Of a stretch of 64,000 nucleotides of DNA, positions 7,816-16,758 are shown one piece after another. The position numbers and the translations under genes were made by a program. Numbering within the stretch: position 1 is the stretch's first letter; each line of letters opens with the position of its first letter. The DNA is from Sporosarcina sp. FSL K6-1508 (GTDB taxonomy: Bacteria > Bacillota > Bacilli > Bacillales_A > Planococcaceae), in NCBI RefSeq assembly GCF_038007465.1, contig NZ_JBBOXF010000001.1, positions 4,351,001 through 4,415,000 on the forward strand, given 5' to 3'. Below the pieces are notes generated by a model that had not been told where the DNA came from, did not search any database, and saw nothing but the letters and a program-made list of their open reading frames with translations.

Positions 7816-9228
7816 TTATTTCGTCATCATATGGATTGGTGTGCCCAAAGCGACTTCAGCCGCTTCCATTGAGATTTCGCTCAATGTTGGGTGAGCATGA
7901 ATCGTCATTGCGACATCTTCAAGCGTCATTCCAGCTTCAATTGCGAGCGCAAGTTCAGCTATCATATCTGACGCACTTTCACCTACAATTTGGGCCCCAA
8001 GTAGGAGACCGTCTTCTTTACGTGATACTAGCTTGACGAACCCTTCTGAAGCATCAAGTGCAAGTGCACGCCCGTTAGCAGCAAACGGGAATTTTCCAGC
8101 AACTGTTTCATAACCTTCATCTTTTGCCTGTTGTTCGTTCAATCCAACAGATGCCAGTTCAGGATCCGTGAAGCAGACAGCCGGAATCGCCAAGTAGTCA
8201 ACTTCAGACTTTTCACCTGAAATTACTTCAGCAGCAACTTTTGCTTCATAAGAAGCTTTGTGTGCTAGTTGTAGTCCTGGCACGATATCGCCGATTGCAT
8301 AAATGTTCGGAATGCTAGTACGGCATTGTTTGTCGACTTCGATAAGACCGCGCTCAAGGAACTTGATGCCCATCTCTTCTAGTCCGATTTCATCTGTATT
8401 CGGACGGCGGCCTACTGTGACAAGTACATAGTCGGCTTCGACTTTTTTCTCTTCTCCGCCCGCTTCATATGTGACCGTAACGCCAGTATCCGTTTCTTCA
8501 ACACCTTTTGCAGATGCTTTAACGATGACTTCGACGCCTTTTTTCTTCAAGCCTTTTTTAACGATTTGTGTCATTTGTTTTTCAAAGCCTGCAAGAATAT
8601 CATTGCCGCCTTCAATTATCGTCACTTCTGATCCAAGATTTGCATACGCAGACCCTAGCTCAGTACCAATATAACCGCCGCCGATGACAACAAGTTTCCC
8701 TGGTACTTCTGTAAGGCTCAATGCTCCCGTAGAATTGATAACACGTTTAGTAAACTTGAACGTCGGGATTTCAATCGGACGTGACCCTGTTGCAATGATT
8801 GCATTTTTAAATTTATATGTCTGTGCAGATGATTCGTCCATCACACGTACTGTGTTGCTATCAACGAAATAGGCTTCACCTTGTACATAATCAATCTTAT
8901 TACCTTTAAGAAGTCCTGCGACTCCGCCAGTCAATTTGTTAACTACACCATCTTTGAATGCTTGAGCTTTTGTAAAGTCAAGTTTCACTTCAGTTGCTGA
9001 GATACCCATTGAATCGGAATCTTTAGCACTTGCGTAACGATGACCAACAGCGATTAGTGCTTTTGAAGGGATACATCCCACATTCAAGCACACCCCGCCA
9101 ATATCTCCTTTTTCAACGACTGTTACTTTTTGGCCCAATTGTGCCGCACGAATTGCTGCGACATATCCTCCTGGTCCGGATCCTACGACGAGCGTATCTA
9201 CTTCGATTGGAAAGTCTCCTACTACCAT
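7816..9228 (-). CDS. pdhD: Dihydrolipoamide dehydrogenase, E3 of pyruvate dehydrogenase
   Basis: A 470-residue flavoprotein that reoxidises the lipoyl groups of E2 using FAD and NAD+. Motifs: FAD site VVGSGPGGYVAA near the N-terminus, redox disulfide GGVCLNVGCIPSK, NAD site VVIGGGYIGTELG, second FAD motif IYAIGDIV, and the C-terminal HAHPTLSE with the catalytic His-Glu. Full length for the family. It is the last gene of the pdh operon; its ATG lies four bases after the pdhC stop and its Shine-Dalgarno (GGAGGCG) is inside the last pdhC codons, indicating translational coupling. A terminator follows. Confidence 0.98.
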   Translation of the reverse strand: MVVGDFPIEVDTLVVGSGPGGYVAAIRAAQLGQKVTVVEKGDIGGVCLNVGCIPSKALIAVGHRYASAKDSDSMGISATEVKLDFTKAQAFKDGVVNKLTGGVAGLLKGNKIDYVQGEAYFVDSNTVRVMDESSAQTYKFKNAIIATGSRPIEIPTFKFTKRVINSTGALSLTEVPGKLVVIGGGYIGTELGSAYANLGSEVTIIEGGNDILAGFEKQMTQIVKKGLKKKGVEVIVKASAKGVEETDTGVTVTYEAGGEEKKVEADYVLVTVGRRPNTDEIGLEEMGIKFLERGLIEVDKQCRTSIPNIYAIGDIVPGLQLAHKASYEAKVAAEVISGEKSEVDYLAIPAVCFTDPELASVGLNEQQAKDEGYETVAGKFPFAANGRALALDASEGFVKLVSRKEDGLLLGAQIVGESASDMIAELALAIEAGMTLEDVAMTIHAHPTLSEISMEAAEVALGTPIHMMTK

Positions 9229-9232
9229 TTGT

Positions 9233-10579
9233 TTACGCCTCCATTAATAAAAGTTCCGGATTTCCGAGCAATCTCTTAAGGTGATTTAACGCATGTTGTG
9301 CAGTTGCTCCATCGATCATCCGGTGATCGAATACCAATGACAATGCTAACATAGGTGCCGCTACAATTTCACCATTTTTCACAACTGGTTTTTCTGCAAT
9401 ACGACCGATTCCAAGAATTGCAACTTCAGGATGGTTAATGATCGGTGTGAACCATTGGCCCCCTGCAGAACCGATATTCGTGATTGAACAGGATGCACCT
9501 TTCATTTCAGCCGGAGCTAATTTACCGTCTCGTGCTTTTCCTGCAAGACTGTTGATTTCGTCAGAAATTGCAAAGATTGATTTACGATCAGCATTCTTAA
9601 TAACCGGAACAAGAAGTCCGCGGTCAGTGTCCGCTGCGATACCTATGTTGTAATAATGCTTTTGTACAATCTCTTGTGTTGCATCATCAAGCGATCTGTT
9701 GAATTCTGGGAATTCACGCAGTGTTGAGACGAGTGCTTTTACGACATAAGGCAAATACGTAAGTTTGATATCTTTTTCTGCAGCAATATCTTTGAATTTT
9801 TTGCGATGGGCAACCAGTTCAGTAACATCCACTTCGTCAAGTAATGTAACGTGCGGAGCGGTATGTTTTGAATTGACCATTGCTTTTGCAATTGCTTTTC
9901 TAATACCAGACATTTTTTCACGTGTTTCAGGGAAATCCCCTTCAAGATGAACTGGAGCCTGCGCAGAAGTTTCTTGTGTGTTGCTTTCAACTTGAGAATC
10001 TTGTTCTGCTGAAGCTGAAACTGTATCCTGTGTTTGGCCGCCATTTTTGAATGACTCAATATCTTCTTTCAAGATTCGGCCGTTTTTTCCTGATCCAGCA
10101 ACTTGCTGAATTTCGACGCCTTGCTCACGCGCAAATTTACGTACGGAAGGCATTGCGATAATGCGGCGATTCGGATCGACGTCTGTTTGTGCTGAAGCGG
10201 CAGCAGTCGGTGTTGCACTTGCTGCTGGTTGTTCTTTAGACGTCTCTTCTTTTTCTATTGGCTGACCTGCTTCTGCAGTCGCTTGAACTTGTGCTTCAGT
10301 TTCAGCATTGTCGTCTTCTTCAGACTTCACATTTTCATAACCAGGTGCATCAAAGCGGATTAGTACATCCCCTACGATTGCAACCGTGCCTTCGGAAACG
10401 AGTATCTCTTCTACAGTACCCGAAACCGGTGATGGAATTTCCACAACTGCTTTATCGTTCTGGATTTCAAGAAGTGTGTCATCTTCATTGATTTTATCGC
10501 CTTTAGCAACAAACCACTTTACGACTTCACCTTCATGTATTCCCTCTCCGATATCTGGTAAACGGAATTCATATGCCAC
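9233..10579 (-). CDS. pdhC: Dihydrolipoamide acetyltransferase, E2 of pyruvate dehydrogenase
   Basis: A 448-residue E2 core enzyme transferring acetyl groups to CoA. Domains in order: one lipoyl domain with EIQNDKAVVEIPSP (lipoylated Lys about residue 43), an Ala/Glu/Gln-rich flexible linker, a peripheral subunit-binding domain (AMPSVRKFAREQGVEI...GKNGRILKEDI, about 145-180), and the catalytic domain ending DHRMIDGATAQ. I chose the GTG at 10579 (protein MAYEFRLPDIGEG), eight bases after AAAGGG, over a GTG three codons earlier. A MITE-like element separates it from pdhB, an unusual interruption of this operon. Confidence 0.97.
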   Translation of the reverse strand: MAYEFRLPDIGEGIHEGEVVKWFVAKGDKINEDDTLLEIQNDKAVVEIPSPVSGTVEEILVSEGTVAIVGDVLIRFDAPGYENVKSEEDDNAETEAQVQATAEAGQPIEKEETSKEQPAASATPTAAASAQTDVDPNRRIIAMPSVRKFAREQGVEIQQVAGSGKNGRILKEDIESFKNGGQTQDTVSASAEQDSQVESNTQETSAQAPVHLEGDFPETREKMSGIRKAIAKAMVNSKHTAPHVTLLDEVDVTELVAHRKKFKDIAAEKDIKLTYLPYVVKALVSTLREFPEFNRSLDDATQEIVQKHYYNIGIAADTDRGLLVPVIKNADRKSIFAISDEINSLAGKARDGKLAPAEMKGASCSITNIGSAGGQWFTPIINHPEVAILGIGRIAEKPVVKNGEIVAAPMLALSLVFDHRMIDGATAQHALNHLKRLLGNPELLLMEA

Positions 10580-10628
10580 GCGATTCACCCTTTCTTAATT
10601 AAAACTTACATTCATCCGGATAATCTTG

Positions 10629-10738
10629 CTATATATGTTGAAATAAAGAACGCCATTGAACCCGTTACTGAGGGAGGCTACCTGTTAATGCGATTTCGCT
10701 CAGTTTATATACCGGATTTAATACATCAACTTATACAG
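10629..10738. repeat. MITE-like element between pdhB and pdhC
   Basis: A 110-bp copy of the family with left end CTATATATGTTGAA and a diverged right end TCAACTTATACAG. The inner part carries the CGCTCAGTTTATAT...CCGGATT module seen also near 63690 and, inverted, near 17890. It lies wholly within the pdhB-pdhC gap, so operon transcripts must cross it. Confidence 0.75.
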
Positions 10739-10763
10739 ACCTTTAAATTACACAACGACTTTC

Positions 10764-11741
10764 TTAGAACGTTAATACCTTTTTAGCTGTTTCAATAATA
10801 TCCTTTGCATTCGGAAGCCATGCATTTTCACCTTGTGCAAATGGATACACAGTATCCGGTGCCGTTACACGTAGAACCGGTGCTTCAAGACTAAGGATTG
10901 CACGTTCTGTAATTTCAGCAACGATATTCGCAGCGATTCCTGCTTGTTTCTGTGCTTCTTGCACGACAATTGCTCGGTTTGTCTTTTCAACAGATGCAAT
11001 GATTGTTTCAATATCAATCGGCTGAATAGTGCGTAAATCGATGACTTCCACAGAAAAACCTTCTTTTTCAAGCTCTTCGGCAGCTTTCAAACTTTCATGG
11101 ACCATTGCGCCATATGTGATGATTGAAAGATCTTTCCCTTCACGTTTCACATCTGCTTTTCCTAGAGGAATCGTATACTCTTCCTCAGGAACGTCTTGTC
11201 TGAATGAACGGTATAGTTTCATATGCTCAAGGAAGATGACCGGGTTTTCATCACGGATTGCTGAAATTAGAAGCCCTTTCGCGTCATATGGAGTTGAAGG
11301 AATAACTACTTTCAAACCAGGTTGTGAAGCAACAATACCTTCAAGGCTGTCCGCATGCATCTCAGGTGTTGCAACGCCTCCGCCAAATGGCGAACGGATT
11401 GTGACCGGTGCATTAAAACGACCCGCACTCCGGTAATTCATACGTGCAAGTTGACCACTTACGGAGTCAATCACTTCATATAAGAAACCGAAGAACTGAA
11501 TTTCCATTACTGGACGGAATCCCGTAAAGGATAATCCGATTGCGAGTCCGCCGATGCCGGATTCCGCAAGCGGCGTATCGAATACACGTTCTTCGCCAAA
11601 CTCTTTTTGCAATCCTTCTGTTGCGCGGAATACTCCGCCGTTATTCCCAACGTCTTCACCGAAGACGAGGACGTTTTCATCATTTTTCAGCTCCGTACGT
11701 AGAGCATCAGTTATTGCTTGAATCATCGTCATTTGTGCCAT
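10764..11741 (-). CDS. pdhB: Pyruvate dehydrogenase E1 component, beta subunit
   Basis: A 325-residue E1-beta subunit that joins E1-alpha to form the thiamine diphosphate-dependent decarboxylase. It carries the transketolase pyrimidine domain (ALRTELKNDENVLVFGEDVG with the conserved Glu, then PLAESGIGGLAIGLS, FRPVMEIQF) and the C-terminal transketolase domain (LSIITYGAMVHESLKAA, VIDLRTIQPID, APVLRVTAPDT). Normal length. The ATG lies three bases after pdhA, with GAAGGAG inside the last pdhA codons. Cotranscribed with pdhA upstream and, across a repeat element, pdhC and pdhD. Confidence 0.98.
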   Translation of the reverse strand: MAQMTMIQAITDALRTELKNDENVLVFGEDVGNNGGVFRATEGLQKEFGEERVFDTPLAESGIGGLAIGLSFTGFRPVMEIQFFGFLYEVIDSVSGQLARMNYRSAGRFNAPVTIRSPFGGGVATPEMHADSLEGIVASQPGLKVVIPSTPYDAKGLLISAIRDENPVIFLEHMKLYRSFRQDVPEEEYTIPLGKADVKREGKDLSIITYGAMVHESLKAAEELEKEGFSVEVIDLRTIQPIDIETIIASVEKTNRAIVVQEAQKQAGIAANIVAEITERAILSLEAPVLRVTAPDTVYPFAQGENAWLPNAKDIIETAKKVLTF

Positions 11742-11744
11742 CGG

Positions 11745-12860
11745 TTACTTCGACTCCTTCTCTGTGTAAATGTCTAGCTGCTCTTGCAAGTTATATGGCA
11801 ATTCACCTTTATACATGATGTTGATGAAATCGCTCACTTTTTGTTTAGGAGCTGCATCTGCCAATTTGATGGCCTCTTTGATTTCTTCTTTCGCGCGTTC
11901 AATTACTTCATTTTCTTTTTCTTCATTCCAAATACCTTTCGCTTCGAGGTATGTACGGAAACGAATCAAAGGATCGCGTTTTTCCCACTCACTGTCCGTC
12001 TCAGATGTACGGTAACGTGTCGGATCATCTCCTGCCATCGTATGTGGCCCGTAGCGGTAGCAAAGCGCCTCGATTAGTGTCGGTCCATCGCCATTGATTG
12101 CGCGTTCACGAGCGTCGCGTGTAACCGCATACACTGCAAGTGGATCCATCCCGTCGACGAGAATGCTCGGGATACCTGCTGCAATCCCTTTTTGTGCAAG
12201 TGTTTTTGCCGCTGTTTGCATTTCACGTGGAGTTGAAATCGCGTATTGGTTGTTTTGTACAATGAAGATTGCCGGAGAACGATATGCTCCTGCAAAGTTG
12301 ATGCCTTCATAGAAATCCCCTTGCGATGTTCCGCCATCGCCTGTATATGTCATGGCAACTGCTTTAGTTCCGCGTTTTTGGAAACCTAGTGCAATGCCGG
12401 CTGCTTGAATATATTGTGCACCAATAATGATTTGCGGCGGGAATACATTGACGCCTTCAGGAATTGCGCCCCCTTGGTAGTGTCCGCGTGACCATAGAAA
12501 TGCTGTCGATAGTGGCAAACCATGGAATAACATTTGTGGTACATCACGGTATCCTGGAAGGATAAAGTCCTCTTTCTCAAGTGCAAACTGAGAAGCAAGT
12601 TGTGAAGCTTCCTGCCCTGCTGTCGGCGCGTAGAATCCTAAACGACCTTGACGGTTCAATGAAATTGAACGTTGGTCCAAAATACGTGTATATACCATGC
12701 GCGTCATCAATTCGATCAGCTCTTCGTCGGATAACATCGGATCTGCATCCTTATTGACAATTTCGCCTTCTTCGTTCAAGATCTGGAACATTTCAAACTT
12801 TTCTTCAATCGCGTGAAGTGTTTCCACCGGATCGAACTGCTTGTCTTTTTTTGCAGCCAT
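11745..12860 (-). CDS. pdhA: Pyruvate dehydrogenase E1 component, alpha subunit
   Basis: A 371-residue E1-alpha subunit. It shows YTRILDQRSISLNRQGRLGFYAP near the N-terminus and the thiamine diphosphate motif beginning GDGGTSQGDFYEGINFAG and ending near NNQYAIS, plus the regulatory-loop region with RYGPHTMAGDDPTRYR. It is the first gene of pdhABCD, which links glycolysis to the citric acid cycle. AAGGAGAG lies upstream of the ATG. A good sigma-A promoter lies 72-100 bp upstream. Identification is unambiguous; the residue set matches the branched Gram-positive PdhA type. Confidence 0.98.
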   Translation of the reverse strand: MAAKKDKQFDPVETLHAIEEKFEMFQILNEEGEIVNKDADPMLSDEELIELMTRMVYTRILDQRSISLNRQGRLGFYAPTAGQEASQLASQFALEKEDFILPGYRDVPQMLFHGLPLSTAFLWSRGHYQGGAIPEGVNVFPPQIIIGAQYIQAAGIALGFQKRGTKAVAMTYTGDGGTSQGDFYEGINFAGAYRSPAIFIVQNNQYAISTPREMQTAAKTLAQKGIAAGIPSILVDGMDPLAVYAVTRDARERAINGDGPTLIEALCYRYGPHTMAGDDPTRYRTSETDSEWEKRDPLIRFRTYLEAKGIWNEEKENEVIERAKEEIKEAIKLADAAPKQKVSDFINIMYKGELPYNLQEQLDIYTEKESK

Positions 12861-12931
12861 TTCGGCAACTCTCCTTTATAACTGTATTATGAACCTTTGG
12901 TGTATTGATTAGTACAATCTACTCCCTTGTT

Positions 12932-12960
12932 AGTATATCCAATCAGAACTCAATGGTCAA
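12932..12960 (-). promoter_or_regulatory. Sigma-A promoter of pdhABCD
   Basis: On the minus strand TTGACC, a 17-bp spacer, then TATACT. It sits about 72 bp upstream of the pdhA start and is the best promoter match in the pdhA-ykyA gap. Confidence 0.7.
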
Positions 12961-13084
12961 ACATCGTAATCGCATGCCTTATAGTAGTTTATGGCTTTCG
13001 GAATTGGCAGTTTACACAATACTGTACTAGCACAATACAACATCTGTATTATAATAGAATATCAAATTTTCACTATATTAATTT

Positions 13085-13123
13085 ATAAAAAAAGGCAGAG
13101 GATTCACTCCCCAGCCCTTTCAT
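13085..13123 (-). terminator. Terminator after ykyA
   Basis: On the minus strand GGCTGGGGAG pairs imperfectly with CCTCTGCC and is followed by a run of seven Ts. Confidence 0.65.
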
Positions 13124-13126
13124 TGC

Positions 13127-13768
13127 TTATTTTTCTTTCTGTAAACTGGTAAAAACATCGTCTTTCAAAACATTCATCTTGGCAGTTGCATCATTATAAG
13201 CAGTAATTGCTGATTGGACTAATTCGTTCTGTGCATTTACTTCGCTAACCTTATTCTTTAAGTCTGTCAGCCCAGTTTCCTCAGAGACCAGCATTTCGTA
13301 TAGTTCTTTTTGTTCAGCTATAAGCTTTTTATATTCAGCGACAAAGACCGCATGGAGCTCATACCGGTTAGTAGTTGCCGTTTTTAGAGTTTCGATGCTC
13401 TTCTTGTCATTTTCATCCGCTTGTTTAATAATTGCATCAAGTTCGTCTGCGGAATCTCTTGCCCTGCTTATGGATTCCTCTTCCTCTTCAAGATGAGTAA
13501 GGCGTTGTTCCAGCGATCCTTCAAGTTCAGTTACTTTTGTTTCCAACTCATCCCGTTGCTCTTTTGTCAGTTCCATTGTCTCATTGAATAATTTCTGTTC
13601 GGATTTTTCAAGCTCAGTCAGTTCAGTCTGCGCATTCCGGTATTCTTTTTCAGCACTATTCATTTCGGTCATGGCATTGGATAGCTGTTTTTCGATTGAC
13701 GATTCGAAGTTGCATCCGGAAAGCACCAACGATACCGCTAACACAAGCCCCGCTATAGATTTCTTCAA
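13127..13768 (-). CDS. ykyA: YkyA-type coiled-coil lipoprotein
   Basis: A 213-residue lipoprotein: signal peptide MKKSIAGLVLAVSLVLSGC with lipobox LSGC, then a long, strongly charged coiled coil (about 30-200) rich in Glu, Lys and Leu. It resembles the putative cell-wall binding lipoprotein YkyA, which precedes pdhA in Bacillus; the function is not established. Same strand as pdhA, but a terminator and the pdh promoter lie between them, so it is probably its own unit. The ATG is clear and the codon after it (AAG AAA) is typical of a signal peptide. Confidence 0.85.
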   Translation of the reverse strand: MKKSIAGLVLAVSLVLSGCNFESSIEKQLSNAMTEMNSAEKEYRNAQTELTELEKSEQKLFNETMELTKEQRDELETKVTELEGSLEQRLTHLEEEEESISRARDSADELDAIIKQADENDKKSIETLKTATTNRYELHAVFVAEYKKLIAEQKELYEMLVSEETGLTDLKNKVSEVNAQNELVQSAITAYNDATAKMNVLKDDVFTSLQKEK

Positions 13769-13904
13769 AATTATCCGCCTCCAATTTCCATATAAACTAT
13801 AGCCTTTTGCAATTCAAAGTTCAAGTTCGCGCTTAATTTCTTTCACCCATTTTCACATTCGATTATACTAGTGAATATAGTTAAACCGAAAGGAAGTTTG
13901 TACG

Positions 13905-14462
13905 ATGATTTTAATGGAACATATTGTCCGTGAAGGACACCCTGCCCTCCGCACACGCGCGGAAGAAATGAAATTCCCACTATCCGAGACCGACCGGGAG
14001 CTTAGTGAAGATTTAATGGAGTACGTTATAAATAGCCAAGACCCTGACCTTAGTTTAGAGTTTGGCCTCCGCCCGGGTATCGGACTGGCAGCACCCCAAC
14101 TGAACATATCAAAAAGAGTGTTTGCCCTTCATATTGAAAGCGAAGATAACGAAGCGATTAGTTTCATCGCTATTAACCCAAAAATCATTAGTCATTCTGT
14201 AGAAAAAACCTATCTAGCGGCCGGCGAAGGCTGCCTTTCTGTAGATCGCGATGTAGAAGGTTACGTTCCGCGTTATGCACGCATTACTATTAAAGCATAC
14301 GACACCGAAGGTAATGAATTCAAAAAAAGATTGAAAGGGCTTGCGGCTATTGCTTTTCAACACGAGCTCGATCATTTGAACGGGGTAATGTTCTTCGATC
14401 ATATCGATAAAAATAAACCTTATAAAGATATCCCGGGTGCGACCCCATTTGAACGTGATTGA
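13905..14462 (+). CDS. def: Peptide deformylase
   Basis: A 185-residue metalloenzyme removing the N-terminal formyl group from nascent proteins. All three family motifs are intact: GIGLAAPQ (motif 1), EGCLSV (motif 2, Cys metal ligand) and QHELDHLNG (motif 3, HExxH with two His ligands). The insertion between strands (DPDLSLEFGLRPG) and the length mark the Gram-positive type 2 enzyme. Start is the ATG at 13905 with GAAAGGAAG upstream; an ATG three codons later is possible. It stands alone, divergent from ykyA, and ahead of the rpoY-rnjA region. Confidence 0.96.
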   Translation: MILMEHIVREGHPALRTRAEEMKFPLSETDRELSEDLMEYVINSQDPDLSLEFGLRPGIGLAAPQLNISKRVFALHIESEDNEAISFIAINPKIISHSVEKTYLAAGEGCLSVDRDVEGYVPRYARITIKAYDTEGNEFKKRLKGLAAIAFQHELDHLNGVMFFDHIDKNKPYKDIPGATPFERD

Positions 14463-14575
14463 AGTTATAGTAGTTTCTGAGGTCAATATAGAAAAATCTT
14501 TTAATCGTTACTGGACACCGTGATAGGACCTTTCAGCTGGACGGTAGGATCTTTCAGCTTCGCTGAAAATCCCAC

Positions 14576-14604
14576 TTGACAGATTATTCAGAAACTGTTA
14601 TAAT
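14576..14604 (+). promoter_or_regulatory. Perfect sigma-A promoter of the 23-codon ORF
   Basis: TTGACA (14576-14581), exactly 17 bp, then TATAAT (14599-14604). Both hexamers match the consensus at every position, the best promoter seen in the window. A TTTCAGC/GCTGAAA hairpin lies just upstream and may insulate it from def. Confidence 0.9.
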
Positions 14605-14626
14605 GATTTTGAGGAGTGATATAGCC

Positions 14627-14698
14627 ATGTACAAACGCCTAAAACGTAAATTGTTGAAACGGCTAAATGGCATACTCGGAAAAAAAACTATTGCTTGA
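14627..14698 (+). CDS. Possible 23-residue cationic peptide
   Basis: ATG at 14627 preceded by GAGGAG, encoding 23 residues that begin MYKRLKRKLLKRLNG and end with GKKTIA. Nine of 23 residues are Lys or Arg and the pattern suits an amphipathic helix. It lies 22 bp after a perfect sigma-A promoter and is followed at once by a terminator-like hairpin, so the locus is a compact self-contained unit between def and rpoY. It could be a small regulatory or membrane-active protein, a leader peptide, or the short ORF of a small RNA. I do not recognise a family. Confidence 0.5.
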   Translation: MYKRLKRKLLKRLNGILGKKTIA

Positions 14699-14704
14699 AC
14701 TGTT

Positions 14705-14735
14705 AGCCTGCCATCAAATTGGTGGGCTTTTCTTT
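14705..14735 (+). terminator. Terminator after the 23-codon ORF
   Basis: AGCCTGCCA pairs with TGGTGGGCT (nine pairs, two GU wobbles) and is followed by TTTTC and further Ts, so the strong upstream promoter may make a transcript of only about 120 nt. Confidence 0.65.
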
Positions 14736-14803
14736 ATTTTAAAGAAGTGTCATGCTAATATAAAGAGAATCAGTTCAATCGAACGTAAAAAGGAGAGCAA
14801 ACG

Positions 14804-15013
14804 ATGATTTATAAAGTTTATTATCAAGAGAACTTGCTTCAGGTACCAGTCCGTGAAAATACAAAAAGCATTTACGTCGAAGCGGACTCGGAAAGGTCAG
14901 TCCGTGCCAAGTTGAAAGATCGTGCTTATAATATCGAATATGTCCAACGTCTTGAAGGTATTCATCTTGAATACGAACAGGCTGCACCCCATTTCGAGCT
15001 TGAAGAGGTTTAA
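14804..15013 (+). CDS. rpoY: RNA polymerase epsilon subunit
   Basis: A 69-residue protein of the RpoY (YkzG) family, the small epsilon subunit of Firmicutes RNA polymerase, which binds near the secondary channel. It begins MIYKVYYQENLLQVPVRENT and contains SIYVEADSERSVRAKL and YNIEYVQRLEG, the conserved family core. GGAGAG lies upstream of the ATG. Its stop is two bases before rnjA, and this rpoY-rnjA pairing is the usual Bacillales arrangement, supporting both names. No strong promoter is evident immediately upstream beyond that of the 23-codon ORF. Confidence 0.93.
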   Translation: MIYKVYYQENLLQVPVRENTKSIYVEADSERSVRAKLKDRAYNIEYVQRLEGIHLEYEQAAPHFELEEV

Positions 15014-15015
15014 AT

Positions 15016-16683
15016 ATGAAATCTATTAAAAATAATGAAACTGCCGTTTTCGCTTTAGGCGGACTAGGTGAAATCGGTAAAAACACTTATGGTATACAAT
15101 TCCAAGATGAAATCATTCTAATTGATGCTGGTATTAAATTCCCTGATGACGCATTACTTGGAATCGACTATGTCATACCGGATTATACGTATCTTGAACG
15201 CAATGTGGACAAGATTAAAGGCCTATTCATCACACATGGCCACGAAGATCATATTGGAGGCATTCCTTATCTGCTTCGAAAAATCAATGTTCCCGTTTAC
15301 GGTGGAAAGCTTGCACTTGGACTTTTACGTAATAAGTTAGAAGAGCATGGTTTGCTGCGTACAACTAAGTTGATCCCATTCGGTGAGGATGATGTGTTTA
15401 AGTTCCGTAAGACCGCAGTATCATTTTTCCGTACAACACATAGTATTCCTGATGCTTTCGGAGTCGTTGTAAAGACACCTTCTGGAAATATTGTTCATAC
15501 AGGGGATTTCAAATTCGACTTTACACCTGTTGGGGAACCGGCAAACTTGACGAAGATGGCGAAAATAGGTAGTGACGGCGTACTCTGTCTGTTGTCTGAC
15601 AGTACAAACGCTGAAATTCCCAATTTCACAATGTCTGAGCGCAAGGTCGGAGACAGCTTGAATGAAATCTTCAGGAAAGTTGAAGGCCGTATTATATTTG
15701 CAACATTCGCATCAAATATTCATAGACTGCAACAAGTAATTGAATCCGCCCAGGTATTTGGACGTAAAATTGCAGTATTTGGACGCAGTATGGATAATGC
15801 CATTACTATTGGACGTGAGTTAGGCTACATCGACGCACCAAAAGAATTATTTGTTGATACACAATCGTTGAATAAGCTTCCTGCGAACAAAGTAATGATT
15901 CTTTGCACAGGTAGTCAGGGCGAGCCTATGGCAGCACTGTCTCGTATTGCAAACGGAACGCATCGCCAAGTCCAAATACATCCTGGTGATACGGTAATAT
16001 TTTCATCTTCTCCAATTCCAGGAAACACACTCAGTATCAATAAAACAATTAATGCTTTATTCCGTGCCGGTGCTGATGTACTGCATGGTACATTAAATAA
16101 TATACACACTTCCGGACACGGTTCACAGGAAGAGCAGAAATTGATGCTTAGATTGATCAAGCCTAAATTCTTCATGCCGATCCACGGTGAATACCGGATG
16201 TTAAAAATGCATACAGATCTAGCCGTCTCTTGTGACATTCCCCGCGAGAACACGTTCGTTATGGGGAATGGTGATGTACTCGCCCTTACACAAGATGAAG
16301 CGCATCTTGCAGGCCGCATTCCTTCTGGTGATGTCTATATTGACGGAAGCGGAATCGGAGATATCGGCAGTGTAGTTCTACGCGATCGAAGAATTCTTTC
16401 AGAAGATGGCCTTGTAATTGTTGTTGCAACAGTGGATTTGAAACGAAATCGTGTCGTTTCAGGACCTGATATCATTTCCCGCGGATTTGTTTATATGCGT
16501 GAATCTGGTGCAATGATTCATGAAGCACAGCAGATGTTATCGAAACAGATGCAACGGAAGCTTGCAAGCTCCCCAGCCGATTTTGATGCACTGAAAAGTG
16601 AAATCATTGATGTTCTAGGACCTTACTTATACGATAAAACAAAGCGTAAGCCAATGGTACTTCCTGTTATTATGGAAGTATAA
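15016..16683 (+). CDS. rnjA: Ribonuclease J1
   Basis: A 555-residue 5'-3' exo/endoribonuclease of the metallo-beta-lactamase/beta-CASP fold, a central enzyme of Gram-positive mRNA decay and 16S rRNA maturation. Motifs: THGHEDHIGGIPY (zinc His cluster), HTGDFKFDFTP, SDSTNAE, the beta-CASP segments TFASNIHRLQQ and CTGSQGEP, and HTSGHGSQEEQK followed by FMPIHGEYRML. The C-terminal domain with SRGFVYMRES is complete. Adjacent rpoY suggests cotranscription. Length and motifs fit J1 rather than J2. Confidence 0.96.
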   Translation: MKSIKNNETAVFALGGLGEIGKNTYGIQFQDEIILIDAGIKFPDDALLGIDYVIPDYTYLERNVDKIKGLFITHGHEDHIGGIPYLLRKINVPVYGGKLALGLLRNKLEEHGLLRTTKLIPFGEDDVFKFRKTAVSFFRTTHSIPDAFGVVVKTPSGNIVHTGDFKFDFTPVGEPANLTKMAKIGSDGVLCLLSDSTNAEIPNFTMSERKVGDSLNEIFRKVEGRIIFATFASNIHRLQQVIESAQVFGRKIAVFGRSMDNAITIGRELGYIDAPKELFVDTQSLNKLPANKVMILCTGSQGEPMAALSRIANGTHRQVQIHPGDTVIFSSSPIPGNTLSINKTINALFRAGADVLHGTLNNIHTSGHGSQEEQKLMLRLIKPKFFMPIHGEYRMLKMHTDLAVSCDIPRENTFVMGNGDVLALTQDEAHLAGRIPSGDVYIDGSGIGDIGSVVLRDRRILSEDGLVIVVATVDLKRNRVVSGPDIISRGFVYMRESGAMIHEAQQMLSKQMQRKLASSPADFDALKSEIIDVLGPYLYDKTKRKPMVLPVIMEV

Positions 16684-16703
16684 ATTAAGAGACCGCAATG
16701 ATT

Positions 16704-16743
16704 TAAAAACCCCGTAGCGCCTAAAAGCGTCTACGGGGTTTTT
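16704..16743. terminator. Bidirectional terminator between rnjA and ktrC
   Basis: AAAAACCCCGTAG and CTACGGGGTTTTT form perfect arms with an added GC pair near the loop. A and T runs on both sides suit the convergent rnjA and ktrC genes. Confidence 0.92.
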
Positions 16744-16758
16744 AGATTCTTGCAATTA

